A stretch of DNA of 64,000 bases from Acuticoccus sp039034015 (GCA_039034015.1 JBCCBM010000017.1:18712-82711); one strand, 5' to 3'; positions 8,066 to 16,900 are shown, counted from the first letter of the stretch. Numbers and translations: made by a program. Notes: generated from the letters alone by a model not told the origin.

Positions 8066-9025
8066 GTGCCCGTGCGCAAAACCACGACGGCCGTTGCCTT
8101 CATGCTGGGCGCCAGTGCGTTGGTGGCGGCCACTTCCATCATCGCAAAAGTGCTCGGCGCGGAGCCGGCGGGCCTCCATCCGCTGCAGGTGACGGCGGGG
8201 CGCTTTGTGTTCGCGCTCGCAACGCTGCTGGTCGTTTTGATCGTGGCGCCCGCCAAGCGGCCTTCGCTCAAAACGCGCCACTTTCCGCTCCATGTGGCGC
8301 GGGTGGTTTGCGGGGTTACGGGCGTGACGCTCACCTTTGCCGCCGTTCAGGCGATGCCGGTGGCGGAGGCGACGGCGCTCAGCTTTCTGAGCCCGCTGGT
8401 GGCGATGGGCCTTGCCGTCGTCATGCTATCGGAGCGCATTGGCCCGCGCAAAATCTTCGCAACGCTTCTTGCGCTGGTCGGCGGGCTGTTGGTGCTGCGG
8501 CCGGGAACCGAAGCGTTTGAACCGGCGGGGCTTTTGGCTCTTGGGGCAGCGCTTGCGATGGGGCTTGAAACAGTGCTCATCAAGCGCCTCACCAACACTG
8601 AGCCTGCCTTCCGCATCCTCCTCATCAACAATGCGATCGGGGCGGGGCTATCGTGTGCCCTCGCCGCGTTTGTCTGGCGCATGCCGATGGGGGGCGAGTG
8701 GCCGCTTCTGGTGGCGGTGGGCGTTGTGATGGTGTCGGCGCAATTTTGCTTTTTGAATGCGATGCAGCGGGGCGAGGCCTCGTTTGTGATGCCTGTGTTT
8801 TACAGCGTGCTCGCGTTCGCCGCGCTCTATGATGCGGCGCTCTTCGGTGTCGTCCCGGTGCCGCTCTCGATTGTGGGGTCGCTGTTTATTGTGGGGGCGG
8901 CGCTTCTGCTGGCCGCGCAGGGCCGCGGCGAAGCTGCCGCAGTGCCCGCACCAGAAGAAGCGCCCACAGCGTCACCGTCAGAACTCCCAAAACGCCCGCC
9001 ACGGGCCGCTCAAAAAAGGCCATGA
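8066..9025 (+). CDS. EamA/DMT-family membrane exporter
   Basis: Protein of 319 residues with about ten transmembrane helices arranged as two EamA repeats (AVQAMPVAEATALSFLSPLVAMGLAVVMLSERIG in the first; FCFLNAMQRGEASFVMPVFYSVLAFAALYDAALFG in the second). Members export amino acids or other metabolites; the substrate cannot be read from sequence. The start is GTG at 8066 or GTG at 8072, with AGGG just upstream. The last 40-odd residues, after LLLAAQGRG, are a Pro/Ala-rich cytoplasmic tail read through the antisense 3' end of the tctA gene (140 bp overlap), probably an extension past the functional fold. Confidence 0.86.
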   Translation: MPVRKTTTAVAFMLGASALVAATSIIAKVLGAEPAGLHPLQVTAGRFVFALATLLVVLIVAPAKRPSLKTRHFPLHVARVVCGVTGVTLTFAAVQAMPVAEATALSFLSPLVAMGLAVVMLSERIGPRKIFATLLALVGGLLVLRPGTEAFEPAGLLALGAALAMGLETVLIKRLTNTEPAFRILLINNAIGAGLSCALAAFVWRMPMGGEWPLLVAVGVVMVSAQFCFLNAMQRGEASFVMPVFYSVLAFAALYDAALFGVVPVPLSIVGSLFIVGAALLLAAQGRGEAAAVPAPEEAPTASPSELPKRPPRAAQKRP

Positions 9026-10403
9026 AATCGCCCCGGCTCTTGAGCATGGAGAGCATGAAATTGTCCTCCAACACGCGCCCCAAGACGATGCCGAGGATCG
9101 CGGGGGCCATGGGGATGCCGTTCTCCTCCATGATGAAGCCGATGATGCCGAGGACGAGCACAATCCAAATCGCGATGGTGGAGCCCGTGATCGCAAACGC
9201 TCCCACCAGCGACGACATCAAGATGAGCGGCATCAACACCGAGCGGGGCACCTTGAGGATGAGCGTTGCGAGCGCAATCGCCAGTGCGCCGGTAAAGAGC
9301 ATCACAACGTTGGCGACAAAAAACGAGCCGAAGAGCGCGCCCACCAGCGTCGGGTCGTTGGTGAAAATTTGCGGGCCAGGCGTCAGCCCTTTCATGAGGA
9401 GGACGCCGATGGCAATTGCCGTCACGCTGTCGCCCGGGATGCCGAAAACGAGCGCAGGCGTCCACGCCCCCGCAACGCCCGCGTTGTTGGCCGAGCCGCC
9501 GGCCGCAATCCCCTCGGTGGACCCGTTGCCGAAGGTTTTTGGCGTTTTGGAGCCTTTTTTGGCGACCGCGTAGGCGATCCAGGCCGCGACATCCGCCCCC
9601 GCCCCCGGCAGCGCGCCGATGATGGTGCCAAGCACCGACGATTGCGCCACCACCCGCTTGAATTTCGCAATCGCCCGGCCCGCGCCCTTCAGCGCATCGC
9701 CCAGACCGTCGAGCACGAGGTCGAGCTTGACGGCGGCCTTCCCGGCCCGCGCGTTGCGCAGGACTTCGGACATCGCAAAGAGGCCGATCATGGCAGGGAT
9801 GAAGCTCACCCCGTCCAGCAGTTCGATGTTGCCGAAGGTGAAGCGGGGGTGGCCGACGGCAACGTCAATGCCGATGGAGGCGATGAAAAGGCCCAGGAAC
9901 AGGGAGGCAAAGTTTTTGGCGACTGTGCCGGAGCCTGCGAAAATCGCGCAGGTGAGGCCGAGGGTGGCGAGCCAAAAGTTCTCGTAGCTGGAAAACCCCA
10001 CGGCAAAGCGGGCGAGCTGGGGGGCAGAGATTGCCAGGATCGCAACGCCGATAATGCCGCCGATGGAGGCCGTGATCAGCGATATGAAGAGGACGCGCCG
10101 CGCAGCGCCCTGGCGGGCAAGCTTAAAACTATCATCCACATAGGCGGCGGAGGCGGGGGTGCCGGGCATGCGAAGGAGGGCGCCGGCAATGTCGCCCGCG
10201 AAGATGGCGGTGGTGGTTGTCGCGACAATGGCGGAGATCGCCGGGATCGGGTCCATGAAGAACGTGAACGGGACGAGGAGCGCCACCGCCATGGTGGCGG
10301 TGAGGCCGGGCATCGCGCCCACAAACGTGCCGTAAAGCGTTGCAAGGAGGATGACGGTGAGATTGTCGACCGTGAAGACGGCGGCGAGGGCTTCAACGGG
10401 CAT
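8886..10403 (-). CDS. tctA: Tripartite tricarboxylate transporter large permease (TctA family)
   Basis: Large membrane subunit, 505 residues and about 12 helices, of a TTT secondary transporter driven by a periplasmic TctC protein. Family hallmarks are visible: GAMPGLTATMAVALLVPFTF near the N-terminus, then LLRMPGTPASAAYVDD and GALPGAGADVAAWIAYAVAKK. The start is the ATG at 10403 preceded by GTGAGG. It lies 6 bp downstream of tctB and is the last gene of the tctC-tctB-tctA run. Its 3' end overlaps the convergent EamA gene by 140 bp. Substrates of the family include citrate, other carboxylates and some aromatic acids; this one is unknown. Confidence 0.93.
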   Translation of the reverse strand: MPVEALAAVFTVDNLTVILLATLYGTFVGAMPGLTATMAVALLVPFTFFMDPIPAISAIVATTTTAIFAGDIAGALLRMPGTPASAAYVDDSFKLARQGAARRVLFISLITASIGGIIGVAILAISAPQLARFAVGFSSYENFWLATLGLTCAIFAGSGTVAKNFASLFLGLFIASIGIDVAVGHPRFTFGNIELLDGVSFIPAMIGLFAMSEVLRNARAGKAAVKLDLVLDGLGDALKGAGRAIAKFKRVVAQSSVLGTIIGALPGAGADVAAWIAYAVAKKGSKTPKTFGNGSTEGIAAGGSANNAGVAGAWTPALVFGIPGDSVTAIAIGVLLMKGLTPGPQIFTNDPTLVGALFGSFFVANVVMLFTGALAIALATLILKVPRSVLMPLILMSSLVGAFAITGSTIAIWIVLVLGIIGFIMEENGIPMAPAILGIVLGRVLEDNFMLSMLKSRGDFMAFFERPVAGVLGVLTVTLWALLLVRALRQLRRGPARPAEAPPPQ

Positions 10404-10409
10404 CAAACC

Positions 10410-10871
10410 TCACCAGGCAACGGGCTCCAAAAGGCCCCAAGGAAGCGGCACCCGCAGGAGTGAATAAAACGCGGCATGGGTGCCAAAGGCGGCGGCGAGC
10501 GCCAGCACGGGCGCCACAATGGGGTGCGCGCCGAAGACGAACGCGGCCGCCCCCACCGTGATGACGGCGGCAATGTGAAAGCCGAGGATGGGCATCGTGA
10601 GCCCGAAAAAGACGACGATCAGCGCAATCAACCCCGGGCGGATGAAGCCGCGCCAAACGATCGGCGGACCGGCCGCTGCGGGCGCACGCGTGAGCATTGC
10701 CGAGACGGCAATCACAATGCCGCACACGATGAGGCCGATGGCGGCGATGGAGGGGAAGAAGCCCGGGCCATAGGGCATGCCGGCCATGAGCGGGAACGTG
10801 CGGGCCATCAGGAAGACCGCCGCCCCGAAGGCCACCATCACGAGGCCCAAAATTCGATCGTCAATGCGCAT
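10410..10871 (-). CDS. tctB: Tripartite tricarboxylate transporter small permease (TctB family)
   Basis: Small membrane subunit with four predicted helices, 153 residues from the ATG at 10871 (MRIDDRILGLVMVAFGAAVFLMA; later GPGFFPSIAAIGLIVCG, a TctB hallmark). The start is uncertain. The ATG at 10871 follows the T-run of a terminator-like hairpin directly and lacks a Shine-Dalgarno. A GTG at 10898 lies inside the hairpin and has AAGG ten bases upstream; it would add nine residues. Starting inside or just past the hairpin makes tctB expression dependent on how that structure folds. Confidence 0.88.
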   Translation of the reverse strand: MRIDDRILGLVMVAFGAAVFLMARTFPLMAGMPYGPGFFPSIAAIGLIVCGIVIAVSAMLTRAPAAAGPPIVWRGFIRPGLIALIVVFFGLTMPILGFHIAAVITVGAAAFVFGAHPIVAPVLALAAAFGTHAAFYSLLRVPLPWGLLEPVAW

Positions 10872-10872
10872 C

Positions 10873-10903
10873 AAAGAAAAAGGGCGGCGCCGAAGCACCG
10901 CCC
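10873..10903 (-). terminator. Intrinsic terminator/attenuator between tctC and tctB
   Basis: Read leftward, GGGCGGTGC pairs with GCGCCGCCC (nine pairs, one G-U) around a TTCG loop, followed directly by TTTTTCTTT. It lies 8 bp after the tctC stop and before the tctB start. Partial termination here would give more binding protein than permease, a common arrangement in binding-protein transporters. Confidence 0.8.
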
Positions 10904-10910
10904 AAAGACC

Positions 10911-11879
10911 TTATTTGGCAAGGCCGATGGCAGAAATTGTTTCGCCAAGGGCGGTGTCGGAGGTTGCCATGAACTCCACAAGGTCGGCGGAGCCCATTTT
11001 GACCACTTCGGACCCGCGCGAAGCTTTGAAGTCGGCCCACTCTTGGCTCTCAAAGGCTTCAAGCGCTGCTTTTTCGTAGGAGCAGGCGATCTCTTCGGGG
11101 AGGCCAGCGGGGGCGGACATGGTGATCCAGGCCGAGAGGGTCCAACCGCTGTCGGTGAGTTCGGCGGTGGTGGGGACGTCCGGCAGGGCCGACATGCGGT
11201 CGGTGTGCATGTAGGCGAGCGCCTTCAGTTCGCCGGACTCGATGAGCGCTTTGCCTTCCGAAAGGGCCGGGGAGGCAACGTCAACGCCGCCAGCCATCAG
11301 CTCTTGCATGGCGGGCGCGGCGCCTTTGGAGGGGATCCAGCGGATGGCGTCGGGGGCAATCCCTTCCGCGTTCAGCATGCCGGCGAGCGCCAGGTGCCAG
11401 ATGCCGCCCTGAGAGGTGCCGGAGCCGGTGAGCTCGCCCGGATTTTCCTTGGCAAAGGTGAGGAGGCTTTCCAGATCCTCAAACTCACTGTCCGCCTTCA
11501 CGAGGACAGAGGCAGGCACGATGTCGACAAGCACGATGGGCGTGATTGATTCGCGGTTGAGGTCGGTGAGGCCCACGTGGTGCATGGTGTTGATTTCCAC
11601 CGTCGCGGCGCCGACCGTGTAACCGTCGGGCGAGGCGTTGGCGATGGCGGAGTGGCCGGTGACGCCGTTGCCGCCCGTGCGGTTCACAACGTTGAAGGGC
11701 ACGCCAAAGTGGTTTTCCAGCATGGAGGCCAACATGCGCGAGTTGGCATCCGTGCCACCGCCGGCGCCCCAGGGCACAACGTAGGTGACGGCGCGCTCAG
11801 GCGTCCAATCGCAGGCGGCATAGGCGGGGACGGCGCCAAAGGCGATGAGCGCGGCGGCCGCAGTCATGGTGCGGAACAT
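10911..11879 (-). CDS. tctC: Tripartite tricarboxylate transporter periplasmic binding protein (TctC family)
   Basis: Periplasmic solute-binding protein of 322 residues. The signal peptide ends near AYAA at about 22. The mature part shows TctC-family signatures: AVTYVVPWGAGGGTDANSRMLA, VVNRTGGNGVTGHSAIANASPDGYT and the C-terminal region around SALPDVPTTAEL. It captures a carboxylate-type ligand and delivers it to TctAB. A strong ribosome site (AAGGGAG) precedes the ATG at 11879. It lies 70 bp downstream of the SDR gene of the transketolase operon on the same strand, so it may be transcribed with it or have its own promoter. Confidence 0.93.
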   Translation of the reverse strand: MFRTMTAAAALIAFGAVPAYAACDWTPERAVTYVVPWGAGGGTDANSRMLASMLENHFGVPFNVVNRTGGNGVTGHSAIANASPDGYTVGAATVEINTMHHVGLTDLNRESITPIVLVDIVPASVLVKADSEFEDLESLLTFAKENPGELTGSGTSQGGIWHLALAGMLNAEGIAPDAIRWIPSKGAAPAMQELMAGGVDVASPALSEGKALIESGELKALAYMHTDRMSALPDVPTTAELTDSGWTLSAWITMSAPAGLPEEIACSYEKAALEAFESQEWADFKASRGSEVVKMGSADLVEFMATSDTALGETISAIGLAK

Positions 11880-11949
11880 GGAATTCTCCCTTAGGATTTT
11901 TTAGTTGGACGGACGGTAGCGCATCCCCTGGGGCCTGTCACCGCAAGGG

Positions 11950-12720
11950 TCACGACATGATGAGGCCCCCATCAACGTTGATGGTCTGGCCGGTGATGTA
12001 GGTAGCATCCTCGCTGGCAAGGAACGCGACGAGGCCGGCAACATCGGCGCCTGTGCCCGCGCGCTTCATGGGCACGTTGGTCTCCACCCACGAGGCCATC
12101 AGTTCGCCGGGGCCAAAGTTGCCCAGCATTTGGCCCCAGACCTTGTCGTTGTAGGCCCACATGTCGGTCTCGATGATGCCGGGGCAGATGGCGTTCACGG
12201 TGATCCGCTCCAGCGCCACCTCTTTGGCGAGCGACTGGGTGAGGCCGACAACGCCAAACTTTGAGGCGGCGTAATGGGGCGTATAGATAAAGCCGTCGCG
12301 CGCTTGGCCGGATGCGGTGTTGATGAGCCGGCCGCCCCGCCCGTGGGCGCGCATGTTGGCGATTGCCGCCTGGCAGCACAGGAAGACGCCCTTGGTGTTG
12401 ACGGTGAGGGTTGCGTCCCACTCAGCTTCGGTGAGGTCTTCGACCTTGGCGATGGTGATGATGCCGGCGTTTTGGACCGAGATGTCGACCGGGCCGGCGG
12501 CGTAAAGCGCCTCAACGGCGGCCTTGTCGGTGACGTCGCAGAGGGCGGCGCGGGCGGTGATGCCCTCGTCGGCGAGAGATTTGGCGGCGGCCTCGACGCC
12601 CTCGTCGATGGAGGCGAGGGTGACGGCGGCGCCCTCCATGCCGAAGCGGCGGGCGGTGGCAAGGCCGATGCCCCGGTCACCGCCGGTGACGAGGACGGTT
12701 TTGCCCTCAAACCGTTTCAT
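11950..12720 (-). CDS. SDR-family dehydrogenase (polyol/sugar type)
   Basis: NAD(P)-dependent short-chain dehydrogenase of 256 residues: TGGDRGIG cofactor motif at about 12-19, NAG at about 88, YAASK catalytic pair at about 150-154, and the classical C-terminus YITGQTINVDGGLIMS. This subfamily often oxidises polyols or acyclic sugars to ketoses (for example meso-butanediol, galactitol or sorbitol dehydrogenases). It is the last gene of the split-transketolase/FGGY-kinase/SorC operon, overlapping the regulator by 14 bp, so it probably supplies or removes the pathway's ketose. A second SDR sits at the end of the divergent ABC operon. Confidence 0.9.
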   Translation of the reverse strand: MKRFEGKTVLVTGGDRGIGLATARRFGMEGAAVTLASIDEGVEAAAKSLADEGITARAALCDVTDKAAVEALYAAGPVDISVQNAGIITIAKVEDLTEAEWDATLTVNTKGVFLCCQAAIANMRAHGRGGRLINTASGQARDGFIYTPHYAASKFGVVGLTQSLAKEVALERITVNAICPGIIETDMWAYNDKVWGQMLGNFGPGELMASWVETNVPMKRAGTGADVAGLVAFLASEDATYITGQTINVDGGLIMS

Positions 12721-13681
12721 GGGCGGGCTCCGTGAGGTTTTGGGCGGTGAACCTGTCGGTGATCAAAATGTCGATGATGCCGGCGCGCAGGGCGCCCTCA
12801 ATGGCCGCGACCTTGGCAGAGCCCCCGGCGACGGCCACCACGCGCTCAATGGCGGCAAGTTCGTCCCGCGTGATGCCGATGACGCGATCAGAGAGCGGGG
12901 TTTTGACCGCCCGGCCGTCGCCATCGAAGAAGCAGAGCGAGAACTCGCCGACGCCGCCGGCATCCGTCACATCCGAGAGCTCGGTGGAGGAAAACACGTT
13001 GCCGCTGCGGGCGAGCATGCGGGACGGTTCGATGGCGCCGATGCCCAAAATGCCGAGGGAGATTTTTGGGAAAAGGTCCATAGTTTCACGCACATAAGGA
13101 TCGCCCAGCATGACGAGCTTTGCCTCGCGCGAGGCCGCCACCCCCGCGGCCGACAAGAGCCGCGGCTCGGCCCCGGTGAGCTTGGCAAGGCGGGTGATAA
13201 GCTGCGTGGCGTGGGTCTGGACGCCAGGGTCCCCCATGCCGCCCAGGATCTGCACGACGTATTTTCCGCGCGCCGCTTTCCCCGGGTGAATGTTTTCGAC
13301 CATTTTTAAGATCGTCTCGGACCAGGATGAGACGCCGATGATCTCGCCCTGCTGAAGCGTTGCTTCCACAAAGTGAGCGGCCGCCTCGCCGATGCGGGCC
13401 ATGATGGGGCCGTCGTGGTTTTCGGAGCAATCGACCACGATCGCCTCGGTGAGGCCGTAGCGGGCGCGAAGGTGGGCCTCGAGGTCGGTGTAGGTGCCGG
13501 AGGGGGCCACCACCGTGGTGCGCACGATCTCTTCTTGGTGGGCCTTTTTGAGCATGCGCGAGACCGTTGCCTGGGACATGCGAAGGTGCTTTGCAATGTC
13601 GGACTGGCGGCGGCCTTCCAGATGATACATCTGCGCCACGCGGGCAATCAGCCGGAGTTCGTTGACCCGCGCCACGCTCAT
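12707..13681 (-). CDS. SorC-family sugar-binding transcriptional regulator
   Basis: Regulator of 324 residues. The N-terminal helix-turn-helix (ARVAQMYHLEGRRQSDIAKHLRMSQATVSRMLKKA) is followed by a SorC effector domain (VGVSSWSETILKMVE-like, ILGGMGDPG, GIGAIEPSRML, GVIGITRDELA). SorC proteins sense phosphorylated sugars and control polyol and sugar operons. The ATG at 13681 overlaps the kinase stop (ATGA); upstream in-frame starts would extend into the kinase. Encoded inside the catabolic operon, it most likely autoregulates it and the divergent ABC transporter through the paired sites near 16901 and 17008. Confidence 0.9.
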   Translation of the reverse strand: MSVARVNELRLIARVAQMYHLEGRRQSDIAKHLRMSQATVSRMLKKAHQEEIVRTTVVAPSGTYTDLEAHLRARYGLTEAIVVDCSENHDGPIMARIGEAAAHFVEATLQQGEIIGVSSWSETILKMVENIHPGKAARGKYVVQILGGMGDPGVQTHATQLITRLAKLTGAEPRLLSAAGVAASREAKLVMLGDPYVRETMDLFPKISLGILGIGAIEPSRMLARSGNVFSSTELSDVTDAGGVGEFSLCFFDGDGRAVKTPLSDRVIGITRDELAAIERVVAVAGGSAKVAAIEGALRAGIIDILITDRFTAQNLTEPAHETV

Positions 13682-15114
13682 CCTGCCAAAAGCCGGCCGA
13701 TGGCGGCGTTCCAATTGGCGACCATCTCGTCCCGCCCAGGCATTTTTTCGGGGGCAACGGTTTGGGCGGCCGGCAGCAGGTTGGCGATCGCCTCCCGGCT
13801 TTCAAAGAAACCTGTGGCGAGGCCGGCAAGGTAGCCGGCGCCGAGCGCGGAGGCTTCGGCCACATCGCGGATTTTTATCGGGTGGTCGAGTGTGGCGGCG
13901 ACGATGGCCATGAGGGCAGCGTTGCGCGTTGGTCCGCCGTCGACGAAGACGCGGGCCGGCGCCTGCCCCATGGCGGCAAAAATGTCGTGCACCTGGAGCG
14001 CCATGGAGTCTTGGGCCGCGCGTGCGATGTGGGCGGGCTTTGTGCCGAAGGACAGGCCCTCGATGGCGCCCTTGGCGGTGGTGCTCCAGTGGGGGGCGCC
14101 AAGGCCTAAATGGGCGGGCACCAGGGAGACGCCGCCGGCATCCTCCACCGTTGCGGCAAGGTCCATGAGGGCGGCAACGTCGGGGAGGCCGAGGAGATCG
14201 GCGGTCCAGGGGAAGATCGCAGCGCTCACCAGGATGTTGCCCTCGAAGGCGTAGGTGGCGGTGCCATCCAGCATCCAGGCGATGGTGGTGGTGAGGCCCT
14301 CTGGCGGCGGGGCGAAGGCTTCGATGGTGCTCATCACCGAGGAGCCGGTGCCGAAGGTGACCTTTGCGTCGCCGGGGCGAAAGGCGCCTTGGGCAAAGAG
14401 CGCGGCGTGGGAATCGCCGATCGCCGCGGTGATGGGGATGCCGGCGGGGAGGCCCTCGATGGCGGTTTTGCCAAAGATGCCGCTGGAGTTTTTGACCTCC
14501 GGCAGGGCGGCGAGGGGGACGCCGAAGAGGTCGGCCAAGTCCTCGTCCCAGGCGGCGGTTTTGAGGTTGAGGAGCTGGGTGCGCGCAGCATTTGCGCCAT
14601 CGGTGGCGTGGACGGCGCCGCCGGTGAGGGCAAAAATCAGCCAGGCGTCGATGGTGCCGAGGCAAATGTCGCTCCGGCCGGCATGCTTGAGGAGCCAGGC
14701 AAGCTTTGTGGCCGGGAACATAGGGTCGAGCGGCAGGCCGGTTTTGGCAAGCACGGCCTCGCTGTGGCCGGCGGCTTGGAGCGCGGCGCACACGTCGGCG
14801 GTGCGCCGGCACTGCCAGGAGATGACGGGGCCGAGGGGGGCGCCGGTGGATCGCTCCCATGCAACCACGGATTCCCGCTGGTTGGAGATGCCGATGGCGG
14901 CGATCGAAACGTCGGGCGCGTTGGCGAGACACGTTTTTATGGCGGCCATTTGGGAGGCGATGATGTCGGTGGCGTCCTGCTCCACCCAGCCGGGGCGGGG
15001 GTGGGTGATGCCGACCGGCGCTGTGCCGCTCGCCAGGATTTTTCCGTCCCGCTCGATCAGGATGGCTTTGGAATTGGTCGTTCCTTGATCAAGGGCGAGG
15101 ACGGCGTCGCTCAT
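13678..15114 (-). CDS. FGGY-family carbohydrate kinase
   Basis: Sugar or polyol kinase of 478 residues. The N-terminal phosphate motif is LALDQGTTNSKA; SNQRES and WQCRRTADV match the glycerol-kinase-like substrate loop; the C-terminal half has IGDSHAALFAQG, TFGTGSSVM and FVDGGPTRNA. In glycerol kinase the corresponding motifs are WQDRRT and GDQQAAL, so two substrate-site positions differ and glycerol is unlikely. Together with the split transketolase, a small ketose is the more likely substrate, phosphorylated at its terminal hydroxyl before ketol transfer (for example apulose or a tetrulose). It overlaps both neighbours by 4 bp. Confidence 0.9.
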   Translation of the reverse strand: MSDAVLALDQGTTNSKAILIERDGKILASGTAPVGITHPRPGWVEQDATDIIASQMAAIKTCLANAPDVSIAAIGISNQRESVVAWERSTGAPLGPVISWQCRRTADVCAALQAAGHSEAVLAKTGLPLDPMFPATKLAWLLKHAGRSDICLGTIDAWLIFALTGGAVHATDGANAARTQLLNLKTAAWDEDLADLFGVPLAALPEVKNSSGIFGKTAIEGLPAGIPITAAIGDSHAALFAQGAFRPGDAKVTFGTGSSVMSTIEAFAPPPEGLTTTIAWMLDGTATYAFEGNILVSAAIFPWTADLLGLPDVAALMDLAATVEDAGGVSLVPAHLGLGAPHWSTTAKGAIEGLSFGTKPAHIARAAQDSMALQVHDIFAAMGQAPARVFVDGGPTRNAALMAIVAATLDHPIKIRDVAEASALGAGYLAGLATGFFESREAIANLLPAAQTVAPEKMPGRDEMVANWNAAIGRLLAG

Positions 15115-16070
15115 CGTTTGCGGGCCATCAGCGTTTTTGCGCTTTTTGCGATTGCGGCGGGGGCCATGCCGTATTCATCGAGCAGGAAATTGGCAGAGCC
15201 CGTGGGCGGGAAGACGCCCGGCACGCCAAGGCGCGTCATGGGGACGGGCACCTCGTCCACCACGACTTCGGCGACCGCGCTCCCAAGGCCGCCAAAGGTG
15301 GTGTGTTCTTCGGCCGTCAGGATCGCGCCGGTCTCTTCTGCGGCGGCGATGATGGCGGCGCGGTCGATGGGGCGCACGGTCGCCATGTTGAGGACGCGGG
15401 CGGCAATGCCCTCCTCGGCAAGGAGGGCGGCGGCGGTCATCGCGCGGTGGGTGAGGGTGCCGTTGGCAATGAGCGTGACATCGGTGCCGTCGGCGAGGCG
15501 GTTTGCTTTGCCGAGTTCAAAGGTGTGATCGTCGGGCAGGAGGTCGGGGACGCCAACGCGGCTGAGGCGCAGGAAGCAGGGGCCGTCGAACGCTTTGGCC
15601 CAGCGGATCGCGGCGGCGGTCTCAATCCGGTCTGCCGGCGCGACGACCGGGACGTTGGGGAGCGCGCGGACCCAGGCAAAATCTTCGATGGAGTGGTGGG
15701 TGGGGCCAAGTTCGCCATAGGCCAGGCCGGCGCTGATGCCGATCAGCTTCACGTTGGCGTCTGAGTAGGCAACGTCGGCCTTGATTTGCTCCAGCGCGCG
15801 GCCTGTGAGGAAGCAGGCCGCCGCGCACACGAAGGGGATTTTGCCGCCGTTGGCGAGGCCTGCGCCAACGCCCACCATGTTTTGCTCGGCAATGCCCACA
15901 TTGATGAGCCGCTCGGGCCAACGGTCACGAAAGCCGTTGAGCTTTGAAGAACCGACCGAATCGTTGCAGACGGCCACCACGTTGTGATCCGCCTCCGCCA
16001 ATTCGCCGAGGGTTTGGGCAAACGCGTCGCGGCAGTCGTGAAGCGCAGTGTTTGTGAGCGGGGCGTTCAT
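15111..16070 (-). CDS. Split transketolase, C-terminal (pyrimidine-binding) subunit
   Basis: Subunit of 319 residues with the pyrimidine-binding and C-terminal domains of transketolase. The catalytic glutamate is in NVGIAEQNMVGVGAGLA; other family signatures are GELGPTHHSIEDFAWVRALPN and the late VTLIANGTLTHRA. It works with the N-terminal subunit encoded directly upstream (4 bp overlap) to cleave a ketose phosphate with thiamine diphosphate and pass a two-carbon unit to an aldose phosphate. Split transketolases in sugar operons are often dedicated to one pathway, as in the apulose-4-phosphate transketolase AptA/AptB. Confidence 0.9.
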   Translation of the reverse strand: MNAPLTNTALHDCRDAFAQTLGELAEADHNVVAVCNDSVGSSKLNGFRDRWPERLINVGIAEQNMVGVGAGLANGGKIPFVCAAACFLTGRALEQIKADVAYSDANVKLIGISAGLAYGELGPTHHSIEDFAWVRALPNVPVVAPADRIETAAAIRWAKAFDGPCFLRLSRVGVPDLLPDDHTFELGKANRLADGTDVTLIANGTLTHRAMTAAALLAEEGIAARVLNMATVRPIDRAAIIAAAEETGAILTAEEHTTFGGLGSAVAEVVVDEVPVPMTRLGVPGVFPPTGSANFLLDEYGMAPAAIAKSAKTLMARKR

Positions 16071-16885
16071 GGGGCGGCCTTTTCCAGTTCGGCCATTGCC
16101 GTTTCGTACTGGTCCGCGCTCGGCACCTTGTGGTGCCAGGCAACGTTGCCGGACATGAACGAGATGCCGTGGCCCTTGTTGGTGCGGGCAATGAGGCAGC
16201 GGGGTTTTCCGGGGACGGTTTTGCTCGGCGACAGGGCCGCGGCGATGGCGTCCACGTCGTGGCCGTCAATCTCTTCGGCGACCCAGCCGAACGCTTCGAG
16301 TTTTGGCGCGAAGGGGGCCATGTTCACGGTGTCGGCAAGGGTGGCGCCCTGTTGCAGGCCGTTGTGGTCGATGATGAGGGTGAGATTGTCGAGGCCGAAT
16401 TGGGCGGCGGCCATGATCGCCTCCCAGTTGGAGCCCTCCTGCATTTCGCCGTCACCGGCGATGACGACGGTGCGCCAGATGGCATTGTCGAGTTTTGCCG
16501 CCTTCGCCATGCCGACGGCGACCGGGAGGCCGTGGCCGAGGGGGCCTGTGTTGGTCTCCACCCCCGGCACCTTGGTGCGGTTGGGGTGGCCGTTGAGGCG
16601 TGACAGGGGTTTGAGGAAGGTTGCCACCTCCTCTTGCGGGATGAAGCCTTTTTCGGCGAGGACGACGTAGAGCGCGTTGGCGGTGTGGCCTTTGGAGAGG
16701 ACGAGGCGGTCGCGGTTGGGGTCGAGGGGGTTTTGCGGGTCGATGTTGAGGGTGTGGAAGTAAAGCACTGTGAGAATGTCGATGACGGACATTTCACCGC
16801 CCACATGGCCGGCGCCTGCGTCGAACACGGCTTTGAGGTCGCGGCGTCGGATTTTGTTTGCGAGCTTTGCCAACTCGGATGCCAT
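16067..16885 (-). CDS. Split transketolase, N-terminal (thiamine diphosphate-binding) subunit
   Basis: Subunit of 272 residues covering the N-terminal cofactor domain. GHTANALY, NTGPLGHGLPVAVGMA and the diphosphate motif GDGEMQEGSNWEA are all present and unbroken. It heads the leftward operon (transketolase N, transketolase C, FGGY kinase, SorC, SDR, perhaps tctCBA). The promoter lies in the 147-bp divergent region shared with the ribose-type ABC transporter, with a candidate operator 16 bp upstream of its ATG. Confidence 0.91.
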   Translation of the reverse strand: MASELAKLANKIRRRDLKAVFDAGAGHVGGEMSVIDILTVLYFHTLNIDPQNPLDPNRDRLVLSKGHTANALYVVLAEKGFIPQEEVATFLKPLSRLNGHPNRTKVPGVETNTGPLGHGLPVAVGMAKAAKLDNAIWRTVVIAGDGEMQEGSNWEAIMAAAQFGLDNLTLIIDHNGLQQGATLADTVNMAPFAPKLEAFGWVAEEIDGHDVDAIAAALSPSKTVPGKPRCLIARTNKGHGISFMSGNVAWHHKVPSADQYETAMAELEKAAP

Positions 16886-16900
16886 CGCCGCGCCTTCTAC

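Noticed and set aside
8829..10463. Long rightward frame (about 544 codons) rich in Arg, His and Gly
   Set aside because: Antisense to tctA, which has clear family motifs; composition is typical of a high-GC shadow frame.
10410..10898. Fixed choice of the GTG at 10898 as tctB start
   Set aside because: It lies within the terminator-like stem; the ATG at 10871 matches the usual family N-terminus better, so the shorter form is given with the doubt stated.
14110..15528. Rightward 472-codon frame
   Set aside because: Antisense to FGGY kinase and transketolase genes; no recognisable domain.
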